From Oxalicibacterium solurbis (GTDB lineage Bacteria > Pseudomonadota > Gammaproteobacteria > Burkholderiales > Burkholderiaceae_D): a DNA stretch of 64,000 bases. The position numbers and the translations under genes are program-made. Where the stretch lies: contig NZ_BMDP01000003.1 in NCBI RefSeq assembly GCF_014635845.1, positions 1 to 64,000 on the forward strand, given 5' to 3'. The number at the start of each line of letters is the position of its first letter. Positions within the stretch are counted from its first letter, which is position 1. Below are positions 24,726 to 33,452 of the stretch, one piece after another. Below the pieces are notes generated by a model. The model ran no database searches and had not been told where the DNA came from. It saw only the letters and a list, made by a program, of their open reading frames with translations.

Positions 24726-27700
24726 ATGGACAACAGCGACAGTTTCAAACCTTCCCGGGATGCATTCCCTTCATCGACGTCATCGATCTCCCGCATCGCA
24801 TTCGCCGATTCAATGCCGCTACGCAGTCTGACGGCCGTGGCCTGCCTGCTGATGGCGGCCGGCATGCCATCGCATGCGCAAACACTCGGCATTGCGTACG
24901 GCGGTGGCGGTGCTTCCGGATCGCCCGGCAACGGCGTGGACGCCGGCGGCATCGGCGGCAATGCCGGCGTTTCCGGTCCGACTGCAGGCAGCAACGCTGA
25001 CAGCGGCAATGGCGGCGGCAATGGCGGTACCGCCTTGAGTGGATCGCCGATCAGCGGTGTCAATGGCGGCACAGCCATCGTTGGCGACGGCTGGGGTGCC
25101 GGCGGCGGTGCCGGCGGTTTCGGCGTCGTATTGTCGAATGCCAGCGGCAATCTGGACAGCAACGCCACCATTACCGGCGGCACGGGCGGCGGCGGCGGCT
25201 TTGGCAGTTATGGCGGCGGCGGCGGTGGCGGCGGCGGTTCAGCGCTGTACGTGGAAACAAGCACCACCGGCACATCGTTGACAATCGATGCTGCCCTGAC
25301 AGGCAGTGCCGGCGGTGCCGGTGGCGACAGCGGCGGCGGCGGCTACAACACGACTGCCGGCGCCGGCGGCAACAGCAGTGGCTCGGGCGGCGTCGGTACC
25401 TCTGGATACAACGGCAGCGGCGGCGGCAGCGGCGGCGGCGGCGGTAGCGGCCTGCAATTCGTTTCCACGGCGCCCGGCACAACCTCCATCACGAACAATA
25501 CCTATGTCGACGGCGGCGATGGTGGCAATGGCGGCCGCAATGGCGGCGGCAATGGACGGGGCGGCAATGCCGGCAATGGCGGCAACGGCATGGAGTTGTC
25601 CGGCAGCCGGATTCAACTGACCAATACCATTACCGGCGACATCAAAGGCGGCGACGGCGGCAGCGGCGGCGCATGTACCAACTTCTGCAGCGCTGGGGCA
25701 GGAAACGGCGGCGCCGGCGGTGTCGGCCTGGTCGTCAGCGGCGGCAACAATATCGTCGTCAACAGCGGCAGCATCCGCGGCGGCTTGTCTGCCACTGGTG
25801 TCCGCGCCAATGCCATGACGCTCTCCGGCGGTGGTAACACGCTGGAATTGCGCAGCGGCTACTCGTTTCAGGGCAACGTCGTCAGCAGCAGCGGCAGCAC
25901 CAACGGTGGCGATACGCTGACGCTGGGCGGCAGCACAAATGACGACTTCGATCTTTCACAGATCGGCTCCCAATACCAGGGCTTCAACAATTTCTCGAAA
26001 ACGGGAAGCAGCACCTGGGTGGTAACCGGCAGCACGACCACTTCTTGGAGCATCACCGGCGGCACACTCCAGATCGGCAACGGCGGCACGTCCGGCGCGA
26101 TCAACGGCGACATCGCCAACGATGCGACGCTGGTCTTCAATCGCAGCGACGCGGTGACTTACAGCGGCGTCATCAGCGGCAGCGGCGACTTAACCAAACA
26201 AGGCGCAGGCACGTTGACGCTTTCCGGTGCCAACAGCTATACGGGTGATACCGACATCGGCAGCGGCACCGTACGGGCTGGCGCAGTCAATGTACTGGGC
26301 AATGGCAGCGCAACAAACGTCGCCAGCGGCGCGACGCTCGACCTGAACGGCTTCAACCAGACGCTCGGCTCACTGGCCGGCAGCGGCAATGTCACCCTCG
26401 GTTCGGCCACGCTGGCCGTCGGCAGCAACAACGCCAGCACCACCTTCGCCGGCACCATCGACGGCAGCGGCGGCCTGGCCAAGCAAGGCAACGGCACGTT
26501 GACGCTTTCCGGCACCAACACCTATACGGGCAATACCGACATCGGCAGCGGCACCGTACGGGCTGGCGCAGTCAATGTACTGGGCAATGGCAGCGCGACA
26601 AACGTCGCCGGCGGCGCGACGCTCGACCTGAACGGCTTCGACCAGACGCTCGGCTCGCTGGCCGGCAGCGGCGATGTCGCGCTCGGCGCGGCCATGCTGG
26701 CCGTCGGCAGCAACAACGCCAGCACGACCTTCTCCGGCGCCATCAACGGCAGCGGCGGCCTGACCAAGCAAGGCAGCGGCACGCTGAGCATTGCCGGCGG
26801 CAATACCTACACGGGCAACACCACCATATCTGCCGGCACGCTGCAGTTCGATAGCTATACCCAAGGTGCCAGCCAGGCGCTGGGCATCGGCGCCCGCAGC
26901 AGTACCGATTACGGCAAGCTGGCCGTGAGCGGCACCGCAACCTTTGCCGCCAATGCGGCGATTACCGTCGATGTCGCCGGCGTCAATACGCTGGGGCTGG
27001 GGCAGCGGCTCGCCGACGTCATTTCCGCCGGCACGCTGAATGCCTCCACATTCGACGTGACCGACAATTCCAGCCTGTTCAATTTCCTTGCGACGCGCAA
27101 CGGCAATGCCGTCGATCTGCTCATCCTGTCGGCGACCGGCGGCGTCTATGACGCGGTCGCCGCCAACCGTGTTAATTCCGCCTTCGGCGCGGCACGCGTG
27201 CTCGATCGCGTGCTGCTGAGCGGCGCGACGGGCATGGCCGACGTCGTGACCGCGCTGGGCCAGTTGCCAACGCAACAGGACGTCAGCCGCGCCGCGGCGC
27301 AAACGCTGCCGCTGCTGGCGGGCGGCGTGCAGCAAGGCACGCTAGGCATGCTGTCGTCGTTCAATGGCGTGGTGCAGAACCACCAACCGTCTTCCGGCGG
27401 CACCGCATCCGGCCTCGCCGGCGGCGACGGCTTCGCCAACCGGCAGGCATGGGCGAAAGCATTCGGCTCGCGCGCCGACCAGGACGACCGCGACGGCACC
27501 TCCGGCTTTTCCGCCGACTCTTGGGGCATGGCTTTCGGCGTCGACGGCGAACTGGATCGCGACACCCGCATCGGCGTGGCCTATGCGTATGCGAACAGCG
27601 ATGTCGACGGCAACACCACGCTCTCCGGCATGCGGCAACGCGCGCAGGTGGATTCGCACATGCTGGCGGTGTACGGCAGCCGTGCGCTGGCCGGCGATCT

Positions 27701-28277
27701 GCAACTGGCGTGGCAGGCGGACATCGGACGCCACGGCACCGACGGTACGCGCCCCATCGATTTCGGCGGCTTCACGCGCACCGCCACTTCCAGCTATGTC
27801 AGCTACAGCGCGCATATCGGCGCGGAACTGTCGAAGGACATCGCAAGCGGCGAACGCACGATCTTCACGCCGGCAATCCGTGCCGATTACACCTGGCTGC
27901 GCGACAGCAGCTATCGCGAATCCGGCGCCGATGCGCTGAACCTGGATGTGGATGCGAATACGACCGAGGCCTTCGTGCTGAGCACCGAAGGCAGAATCCG
28001 CCACGCAGTCGGCGAACGCGCGTGGCTGTCCGCCAATCTCGGTGCCGGCTACGATCTCATCAACGACCGCGCCGGCATCGTCTCCGCCTACGCCGGCGCG
28101 CCGGGACAGACCTTCACCACCACAGGTATCGATCATTCGCCGTGGACGATCTTCGGCGGTTTCGGCTACACGATGCAGACCCGTCGCGACATGCAGATCA
28201 CGCTGCGCTACGACGCCGAAGGCCGCAGCGATTACGTCAACCAGACCGCTTCCGTCAAAGCCAGCTGGGCGTTCTGA
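24726..28277 (+). CDS. Glycine-rich autotransporter adhesin (type Va)
   Basis: An 1183-residue secreted protein. The signal peptide is SLTAVACLLMAAGMPSHAQ (residues about 34-52), possibly after an extended N-terminus. Residues about 55-310 are extremely Gly/Asn/Ser-rich (GGNGGNG and GGGGG runs). Residues about 420-700 contain passenger-associated transport repeats (TKQGAGTLTLSGANSYTG type), including a 95-residue unit present twice almost identically. The C-terminal 280 residues form the autotransporter beta-barrel, ending in aromatic F (VKASWAF). The passenger should reach the surface through its own barrel. The function is probably adhesion or autoaggregation. The base composition is skewed by GGC repeats. 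An alternative start is ATG at 24813. Confidence 0.9.
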   Translation: MDNSDSFKPSRDAFPSSTSSISRIAFADSMPLRSLTAVACLLMAAGMPSHAQTLGIAYGGGGASGSPGNGVDAGGIGGNAGVSGPTAGSNADSGNGGGNGGTALSGSPISGVNGGTAIVGDGWGAGGGAGGFGVVLSNASGNLDSNATITGGTGGGGGFGSYGGGGGGGGGSALYVETSTTGTSLTIDAALTGSAGGAGGDSGGGGYNTTAGAGGNSSGSGGVGTSGYNGSGGGSGGGGGSGLQFVSTAPGTTSITNNTYVDGGDGGNGGRNGGGNGRGGNAGNGGNGMELSGSRIQLTNTITGDIKGGDGGSGGACTNFCSAGAGNGGAGGVGLVVSGGNNIVVNSGSIRGGLSATGVRANAMTLSGGGNTLELRSGYSFQGNVVSSSGSTNGGDTLTLGGSTNDDFDLSQIGSQYQGFNNFSKTGSSTWVVTGSTTTSWSITGGTLQIGNGGTSGAINGDIANDATLVFNRSDAVTYSGVISGSGDLTKQGAGTLTLSGANSYTGDTDIGSGTVRAGAVNVLGNGSATNVASGATLDLNGFNQTLGSLAGSGNVTLGSATLAVGSNNASTTFAGTIDGSGGLAKQGNGTLTLSGTNTYTGNTDIGSGTVRAGAVNVLGNGSATNVAGGATLDLNGFDQTLGSLAGSGDVALGAAMLAVGSNNASTTFSGAINGSGGLTKQGSGTLSIAGGNTYTGNTTISAGTLQFDSYTQGASQALGIGARSSTDYGKLAVSGTATFAANAAITVDVAGVNTLGLGQRLADVISAGTLNASTFDVTDNSSLFNFLATRNGNAVDLLILSATGGVYDAVAANRVNSAFGAARVLDRVLLSGATGMADVVTALGQLPTQQDVSRAAAQTLPLLAGGVQQGTLGMLSSFNGVVQNHQPSSGGTASGLAGGDGFANRQAWAKAFGSRADQDDRDGTSGFSADSWGMAFGVDGELDRDTRIGVAYAYANSDVDGNTTLSGMRQRAQVDSHMLAVYGSRALAGDLQLAWQADIGRHGTDGTRPIDFGGFTRTATSSYVSYSAHIGAELSKDIASGERTIFTPAIRADYTWLRDSSYRESGADALNLDVDANTTEAFVLSTEGRIRHAVGERAWLSANLGAGYDLINDRAGIVSAYAGAPGQTFTTTGIDHSPWTIFGGFGYTMQTRRDMQITLRYDAEGRSDYVNQTASVKASWAF
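26211..26780 (+). repeat. Two 285-bp tandem repeats in the autotransporter gene
   Basis: Units begin with acgttgacgctttccgg at 26211 and 26496, and a diverged third begins at 26781. The period is 285 bases (95 codons). The first two share long identical stretches, such as the GACATCGGCAGCGGCACC block and the surrounding bases, indicating recent duplication and possible length variation by recombination. Confidence 0.85.
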
Positions 28278-28748
28278 AGATAACGCGCCCAAGTCTTCAC
28301 TCCCGGACCGGTTTCGCAAAAAATCCGTCCGAACATCCGTCCGGTTATCACTTCGATAACGCACAGCCCGGCATGCACGGCACTGCTCTGAAGCGGCTGT
28401 GCATTTGACCGGACACCTTCCGCAACATGCAATCGTTCTGCCCCGCATGTTGCTCATGGACAAAACCTTCCCGTTTCGGCAAACTCGCGCGGTTGATCAC
28501 AGCACTGCGATGCCCGCATCGCATACCGGGCCGAAGAAATGCCAGACGCATCGCCAGACGAATCGCACTTGCAGAAGGAACTCTCGTCGCCGCCGTTTCC
28601 CTTCCAGCCCACGAACCGCATCCGCCGGCGATGGCATGCACGGACAAGCTGCCGCACGAATCGGAACGGGCTGAAGAAACATCCGGCTGCACACGCTGAT
28701 GCCTACTTTCCCTTAACGGTGGACTCTGCAACGCCCCCATCTTCCGGC
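28278..28748. other. Intergenic stretch after the autotransporter
   Basis: 471 bases with no supported gene. A short inverted repeat GTTATC-acttc-GATAAC at 28344-28360 lies 67 bases after the autotransporter stop but lacks a T-run. An open frame from 28539 runs in phase into the next gene, but its residues look non-coding. Confidence 0.4.
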
Positions 28749-29654
28749 ATGCAGGCCCGACGCCTGCGCACCATCGTTGCTCATTGCGCGCGCATGTTCT
28801 GCATGCTCGCGCCGCTGTATGCCGCATCGCCCGCGCACGCCGCCGGCAGCGAGGTCTATCCGGGCGAACTCGTCGCCCTGCCGTCCGGCACGCAAGTGCT
28901 GAGTTTCTATCAATACGAACGCGACTTCGAAGGCTACTATTTCAATGGCGAACGTGTCGGCGGTGCGAGAGCGAAGGCACGCGCCAGCGTTGCCGCCTAT
29001 ACGCGCTATGGACAGATCGGCGGCCTGACGTCGGCGTGGTCGATCACGCTGCCTTATATCGATTTCCACAAGACGGCAGGCACGCTGCCGGTCTGGTTCG
29101 GTGATGAAAGCAGCGGCCTGTCGGATCTGCGGCTCAAGTATTCGGTGTGGCCGGTCAACGATCCCGAACGCGGACGCTACGTCGCACTGACCGGCGTCTG
29201 GCAGCCGAATACGGGCAGGTACGAACGCGACCAGGTGCTGAGCCCCGGCGACAACCGCAATCGCCTGACCTTCCAGCTCACATGGATAGAACCGCTGTCG
29301 CGGACCGTCAGCATGGAACTGACACCCGAGTTCAGCTGGCATGGCGACAACGACGATTATGTCGGCACCTACATGAAACAGGAAAACGCTTATGCGCTGA
29401 CCGGCTATCTGCGCTGGCGGTTTTATGGAGCATGGTCGGCCAGCGTCGGCTTCCAGAGCAATCGCGGCGGCGATCAGATCATCGATGGCGTGCGCCAGAA
29501 CAACGAGCCCGACCAGCAGCGCGTGCTGTTCAGCCTCAACACCATGCTTGCTCCCGATGTCGCGGCCAGCTTGCGCTACTCGCGCGATACGTCGGTGCAG
29601 AATTCAGTGCGCATCACCTCCGACTGGGTGCTGGCGGTGCACTGGCTCTTTTAG
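28749..29654 (+). CDS. Outer-membrane barrel protein, phenol-MetA-pathway family
   Basis: A 301-residue secreted protein. The signal peptide is MQARRLRTIVAHCARMFCML followed by APLYAASPAHAAG. The rest alternates beta strands with aromatic ends: LSFYQYERDFEGYYFNG, YTRYGQIGGLTSAWSITLPY, GRYVALTGVWQPN, FQLTWIEPLSRTVSMEL, TPEFSWHGD and the terminal strand VRITSDWVLAVHWLF ending in F, as required for barrel assembly. It resembles the 'MetA-pathway of phenol degradation' transporter-like family, of uncertain function. ATG at 28749 places the signal peptide correctly. Its relation to the preceding autotransporter is unclear. Confidence 0.75.
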   Translation: MQARRLRTIVAHCARMFCMLAPLYAASPAHAAGSEVYPGELVALPSGTQVLSFYQYERDFEGYYFNGERVGGARAKARASVAAYTRYGQIGGLTSAWSITLPYIDFHKTAGTLPVWFGDESSGLSDLRLKYSVWPVNDPERGRYVALTGVWQPNTGRYERDQVLSPGDNRNRLTFQLTWIEPLSRTVSMELTPEFSWHGDNDDYVGTYMKQENAYALTGYLRWRFYGAWSASVGFQSNRGGDQIIDGVRQNNEPDQQRVLFSLNTMLAPDVAASLRYSRDTSVQNSVRITSDWVLAVHWLF

Positions 29655-29719
29655 ACTTCTTCCCGTTCCCGCTCAGACCGATGTTCTTGCTTGCCGTCCG
29701 TCCGGCCGGCAGCAGGCTT

Positions 29720-31615
29720 TTACAACCCGGCGCGCGCCAACGGCAATTCCAGTGTGAATCGCGTGCCCTGCACGCGTCCGCCATCGACGATTTCCTGCCA
29801 GCGCAATACGGCGCCCAGCTGTTCCGCACGGTAATGCATGTTGCGTAATCCCCGGCCGCCATTGTCGTTATCGCCGCCCGCGAAGCCGTTGCCGTCATCG
29901 CTGATGCAAATGCGCGCATGCGTCGCATCCGCATGCGTCGCGAAAACGATCTCGCTGGCGCCGGCGTGCTTGACGATATTGGTCACCGCTTCCTGCACGA
30001 TGCGAACCAGATGCATCGCATATCCCGGTGTCAGCCACGGCACCGGCGGCAAGGCTTCCGGCTGCCAGCGCAGTTGCACGCCTGCGGCTTCCAGGCGCGG
30101 CTGCAGACGGAAACGCAGACCGGCAAGCAGCACGCTGATGTCGGAACCGACCGGCTCCAGCGAATCGATCGTCAGCCGCAGTTCGTCGATGGAATCCTGC
30201 AGCGCCGTCTTCAACCGTTCCGATTGCAGGTCGCCGCGATCGACCATGCGCATCATGCCGACCAGCGCGCCGCCGAGGCCGTCATGCATGTCCTGCATCA
30301 ACCGCTGGCGTTCACGACTCAACAGATCGCGCTGTTCGATTTCGCGCAGCTTGGCATAGCTGTCGGCGAGCTCGGCCTCGCGCTGCTGCAGGCGTTGCGT
30401 GAGCAGTTCGCGGCTGTGTTCCAGATGTTCGATGCCGTTCAGATAACGCTGCAGGATGATGAAGGCAAACACGATGAAGAACCCGATCTGCGCAAGCGGC
30501 AGCAGATAGACGTGCTCCACGCCGATCCGGTAACCGTGCAGCATCATGTCGTGTATGCCGAGCGGAATGCCGGTCAGCGAAATCAGCGCGAGCAGCATGC
30601 CTGACTTTTCACGTTCCTGCCATGCCGCATACAACGCAAACCCGCAGGCCGGAATCGCCATCAGCAGCACCAGCAGATACACATAGGACGACAAGGCGGC
30701 GATCGCTTCGCTGCTTTCCAGCAGCGGCAGCGTCACCGCACTCTGCAATACGACGCTGGCGATCATGCCGCGCTCGAGCCAGCGATAGTGGCGGCGGCAA
30801 AGGCGGAAATTGAAGATCAGGATGACGACCGCCAGCCAGTTCACCGCATTGACGCTGACCCATCCATACCAGGCGGGAGAAATGAAATTCGCATTCAGCG
30901 GCGTGACGTAATGCAGGTAGCGCCCGGCAAAGCACAGCGATGCCAGGAAGCACAGCAGATACAGGATTTCATGCCGGCGCTTGCGCCACACGCCGAGACA
31001 GAACAAGCCGAGTCCGAGAAAGGCAATGCCGGTCGCCAGCAGCACGTACACCTGCAGCGCCATGCGCGTGTAGTAGCGCCATGCCAGTGCCGAACGCGGT
31101 CCGACCCATGCCGTCGAAATGCCGGCGCCCGCGCCCGGCACGCTGTCCATGCGCAGCAGGACGACCTGCGGTCGCCTCGTCATTTCAGGTGCGTCCAGCG
31201 TCACCCATACCGGCTGGTTGAATCCGTTCCAGACAGGATCGCCGGAGGAACGCCACAGCAGCCATCTGTCGCCGTACAGCGCCACCTGCCCGACCGTCTG
31301 CCAGCGCGGCAGATAGAAGTACAGCTCCTGCGCCGTCTGTGCGCGTTGCGCATCCAGCGTGAAGCGATACCACGTGGTCTGCGTTTTTCCCTCGGCGATC
31401 CGGCCCGGCGTGCGTTGCATTGCCACGTCGGGCAGCGCGACTTCTTCCCATCCTTGCTCGGGCAGCGCGGGCAATATCTTTCCGGGATGCGGCAAGCTCG
31501 CGTCGGCGCTCTGGATCAGGCGTTCGATCCGCACGATGTGCATGGCCTCTTCCGCCGCCGCATGTCCGGCCAGACAACAGAGCCATAACGACAGAAGCAG
31601 ACGCACGATCTTCAT
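29720..31615 (-). CDS. 7TMR-DISM histidine kinase, NarL type
   Basis: A 631-residue membrane kinase. A signal peptide (1-21) is followed by a periplasmic 7TMR-DISM extracellular domain (about 25-180, WYRFTLDAQRAQTAQELYFY), then seven membrane segments (about 185-385), a coiled coil (LTQRLQQREAELADSYAKLR), a HisKA_3 dimerisation domain with phospho-accepting His in RQRLMQDMHDGLGGALVGMM, and an HATPase (VRIVQEAVTNIVKHA, ISDDGNGF, GGRGLRNMHYRAEQLG). DISM domains often bind carbohydrate-like or small ligands. It starts three bases after the response regulator and forms a two-component pair with it. Confidence 0.93.
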   Translation of the reverse strand: MKIVRLLLSLWLCCLAGHAAAEEAMHIVRIERLIQSADASLPHPGKILPALPEQGWEEVALPDVAMQRTPGRIAEGKTQTTWYRFTLDAQRAQTAQELYFYLPRWQTVGQVALYGDRWLLWRSSGDPVWNGFNQPVWVTLDAPEMTRRPQVVLLRMDSVPGAGAGISTAWVGPRSALAWRYYTRMALQVYVLLATGIAFLGLGLFCLGVWRKRRHEILYLLCFLASLCFAGRYLHYVTPLNANFISPAWYGWVSVNAVNWLAVVILIFNFRLCRRHYRWLERGMIASVVLQSAVTLPLLESSEAIAALSSYVYLLVLLMAIPACGFALYAAWQEREKSGMLLALISLTGIPLGIHDMMLHGYRIGVEHVYLLPLAQIGFFIVFAFIILQRYLNGIEHLEHSRELLTQRLQQREAELADSYAKLREIEQRDLLSRERQRLMQDMHDGLGGALVGMMRMVDRGDLQSERLKTALQDSIDELRLTIDSLEPVGSDISVLLAGLRFRLQPRLEAAGVQLRWQPEALPPVPWLTPGYAMHLVRIVQEAVTNIVKHAGASEIVFATHADATHARICISDDGNGFAGGDNDNGGRGLRNMHYRAEQLGAVLRWQEIVDGGRVQGTRFTLELPLARAGL

Positions 31616-31618
31616 CGC

Positions 31619-32278
31619 TCAATTCCGATGCAGCAATCCGCGCCGATAACCGGCGTCGATCGCTTCCACTTTCGAGCAGACCCCCAGCTTGGTATAGATG
31701 CGGCGGACGAAGGTATTGACCGTGGTCACGGCGATGCCGAGATGTTCCGCTGTCTCGGCCATCGTGTAACCGAGCGCCATGCGTTCCAGCACCTGGATTT
31801 CGCGCACCGACAATGGCTCCCTGTCGGCATCGCCGGCATTGCTGACGACCGGGATGGATCGCAAACGCCGCAGCAGCTGGCGCGCGATCATCGGGCTGAC
31901 CGGGCTGCCGCCGGCGCATACATTGCGAATTTCGTCGACCAGCGACAGCGGCAGCGCATCCTTCAGCAGATAACCCGACGCACCGGCCTCGATCGCCGAC
32001 AGCACCTTGTCCTCGTCGCCGAACAGCGTCGCCACGATCACTTCGCATTGCGGCCACTGCTGCCGCGCCTCGCGGATCAATTGAATGCCGGAGCCGTCCG
32101 GCAATCCGAGATCGACGACCAGCACATCTGCCGGATCGCCGTTCAGCAGGGTCATGCCTTCCGCGACGCTGGCAGCGACGGCATCGATGGCCATGTCCGG
32201 CGCGGCGACCATTGCGGCACACACCGATTCACGGAACGACGCATCGTCTTCCACCATCGCTACCGAAATTCTGTTCAC
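31619..32278 (-). CDS. NarL/FixJ-family response regulator
   Basis: A 219-residue regulator. The receiver domain (1-120) has the acidic pair in VAMVEDDASF, the phospho-acceptor Asp in LVVDLGLPDGSG, the Thr in VATLFGD and the Lys in YLLKDALP. The C-terminal LuxR-type helix-turn-helix has LSVREIQVLERMALGYTMAE and VNTFVRRIYTKLGVCSKVEA. The start is GTG with GGGGAG five bases upstream. It pairs with the downstream kinase. Target genes are unknown; the adjacent outer-membrane genes are candidates by proximity only. Confidence 0.95.
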   Translation of the reverse strand: MNRISVAMVEDDASFRESVCAAMVAAPDMAIDAVAASVAEGMTLLNGDPADVLVVDLGLPDGSGIQLIREARQQWPQCEVIVATLFGDEDKVLSAIEAGASGYLLKDALPLSLVDEIRNVCAGGSPVSPMIARQLLRRLRSIPVVSNAGDADREPLSVREIQVLERMALGYTMAETAEHLGIAVTTVNTFVRRIYTKLGVCSKVEAIDAGYRRGLLHRN

Positions 32279-32399
32279 CGCGCTCCCCTTGCCGATGCCG
32301 CAGTGTAACGGAAGCCTGCCTGCCGGAACACATCCGCCAGGGGTTGATGCCGGTTTTGATGCGTCGGCGCATCAACCGCGCGACATGGTGCGTTTCTTG

Positions 32400-33314
32400 T
32401 TATTTCGGCAAACCGAGCCACAGGCCGACGGGCACGAACACCAGCGCCGCGAGATTCCCGAGCAGCACGATGGAAGCCACCTTGTCCGGCTCCTGCTTGT
32501 ACTGTTCGGCCATCATGAAGCAGAACACGGCCGGCGGCAGCGAAGCAAACAGGTACATCTGTCCGCGCTGCTCCGTCGTCAGACCCAGCACCTGATCCAG
32601 CAGCAACGCGACGGCCATGCCGGCGACGGGGCACACGATCGCGCCGACCACGCCGATGTGCCAGCTGCGGAAATTCACATCCAGCATCCGCACGCCGAGC
32701 GAAAACAGCATCAGCGGAATGCAGGCATCGCCCAGCATCTTCATCGCCTGGAACAGCGGCCCCGGCAGCGGCACGTGCACCGCGGCGAAGGCGGTGCCGA
32801 TGATCATCGCGATCATCATCGGATTGGCGAGAAACTTCCACGGCGACACACGCACGCCTTCGCTGCGGCCGCTTTCGAGAATCTTGATGCCCAGCGAGAA
32901 ATAGACGAGGTTGCAGGCCATGAACAGCGCCACCGCCGAACCGAGTCCGGCCCCACCGAAAGCCAGCACCGCCAGCGGCAATCCCATGTTGCCGCAATTG
33001 TTGTACATCATCGGCGGGACGAAACTGCGCACGTCGTAACCAAACAGCCGCGCGACCGGCCATGCCAGCGCACCCGAACCGATCGAGATCAGCGCACCGG
33101 CGAGGATCAGCGTGCCGTTGTGCGCCAGATCGAAATCCTTGGCTGCCAATGCAGTGAAGATCAGCAGCGGGCACAGCACATCCATGCTGATGCGATTGAC
33201 CGCCAGCATGTCGCCTCGCACGGTCTCGCCGCGCAGTCGCGCATAGCCGTAGCCCAGCGCAATGATGATGAAGACCGGCAGGATGATGCCGAGGATGCGT
33301 TCGAAGATTTCCAT
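32400..33314 (-). CDS. AEC-family transporter
   Basis: A 304-residue inner-membrane protein with about ten hydrophobic segments in two repeats, typical of the auxin efflux carrier (AEC) family: GIILPVFIIIALGYGYAR, FVPPMMYNNCGNMGLPLAVL (the NCGNMGLP core) and PLMLFSLGVRML. Members move malonate, malate or other small acids; the substrate here is unknown. It is flanked by a terminator upstream and the regulator gene downstream. A TTGATGCG-ccga-CGCATCAA hairpin lies between it and the regulator, but lacks a T-run. Confidence 0.9.
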   Translation of the reverse strand: MEIFERILGIILPVFIIIALGYGYARLRGETVRGDMLAVNRISMDVLCPLLIFTALAAKDFDLAHNGTLILAGALISIGSGALAWPVARLFGYDVRSFVPPMMYNNCGNMGLPLAVLAFGGAGLGSAVALFMACNLVYFSLGIKILESGRSEGVRVSPWKFLANPMMIAMIIGTAFAAVHVPLPGPLFQAMKMLGDACIPLMLFSLGVRMLDVNFRSWHIGVVGAIVCPVAGMAVALLLDQVLGLTTEQRGQMYLFASLPPAVFCFMMAEQYKQEPDKVASIVLLGNLAALVFVPVGLWLGLPK

Positions 33315-33357
33315 TGCTGCTTGCCGGGGATGCTGGAGAAATTACAGAGGCCGGATT

Positions 33358-33391
33358 GAAAAATGCCGGAGGGGCAAAACCCGTCCGGCAT
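33358..33391 (-). terminator. Terminator after the GT39 gene
   Basis: Minus strand ATGCCGGA, an inner GGG/CCC pair, TCCGGCAT, then TTTTTC. The perfect outer stem of eight base pairs closes the kefB-to-GT39 transcription unit before the AEC gene. Confidence 0.8.
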
Positions 33392-33452
33392 CCGGATGCG
33401 ACACTTTACAACGGCTGCCGGATTTTTACCGACGACGCCGTCATTCGCGTTA

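Noticed and set aside
24900-25650. Short repeated GGCGGC units as a CRISPR or satellite
   Set aside because: Units are irregular, lack spacers and keep an open reading frame; they encode glycine-rich protein.
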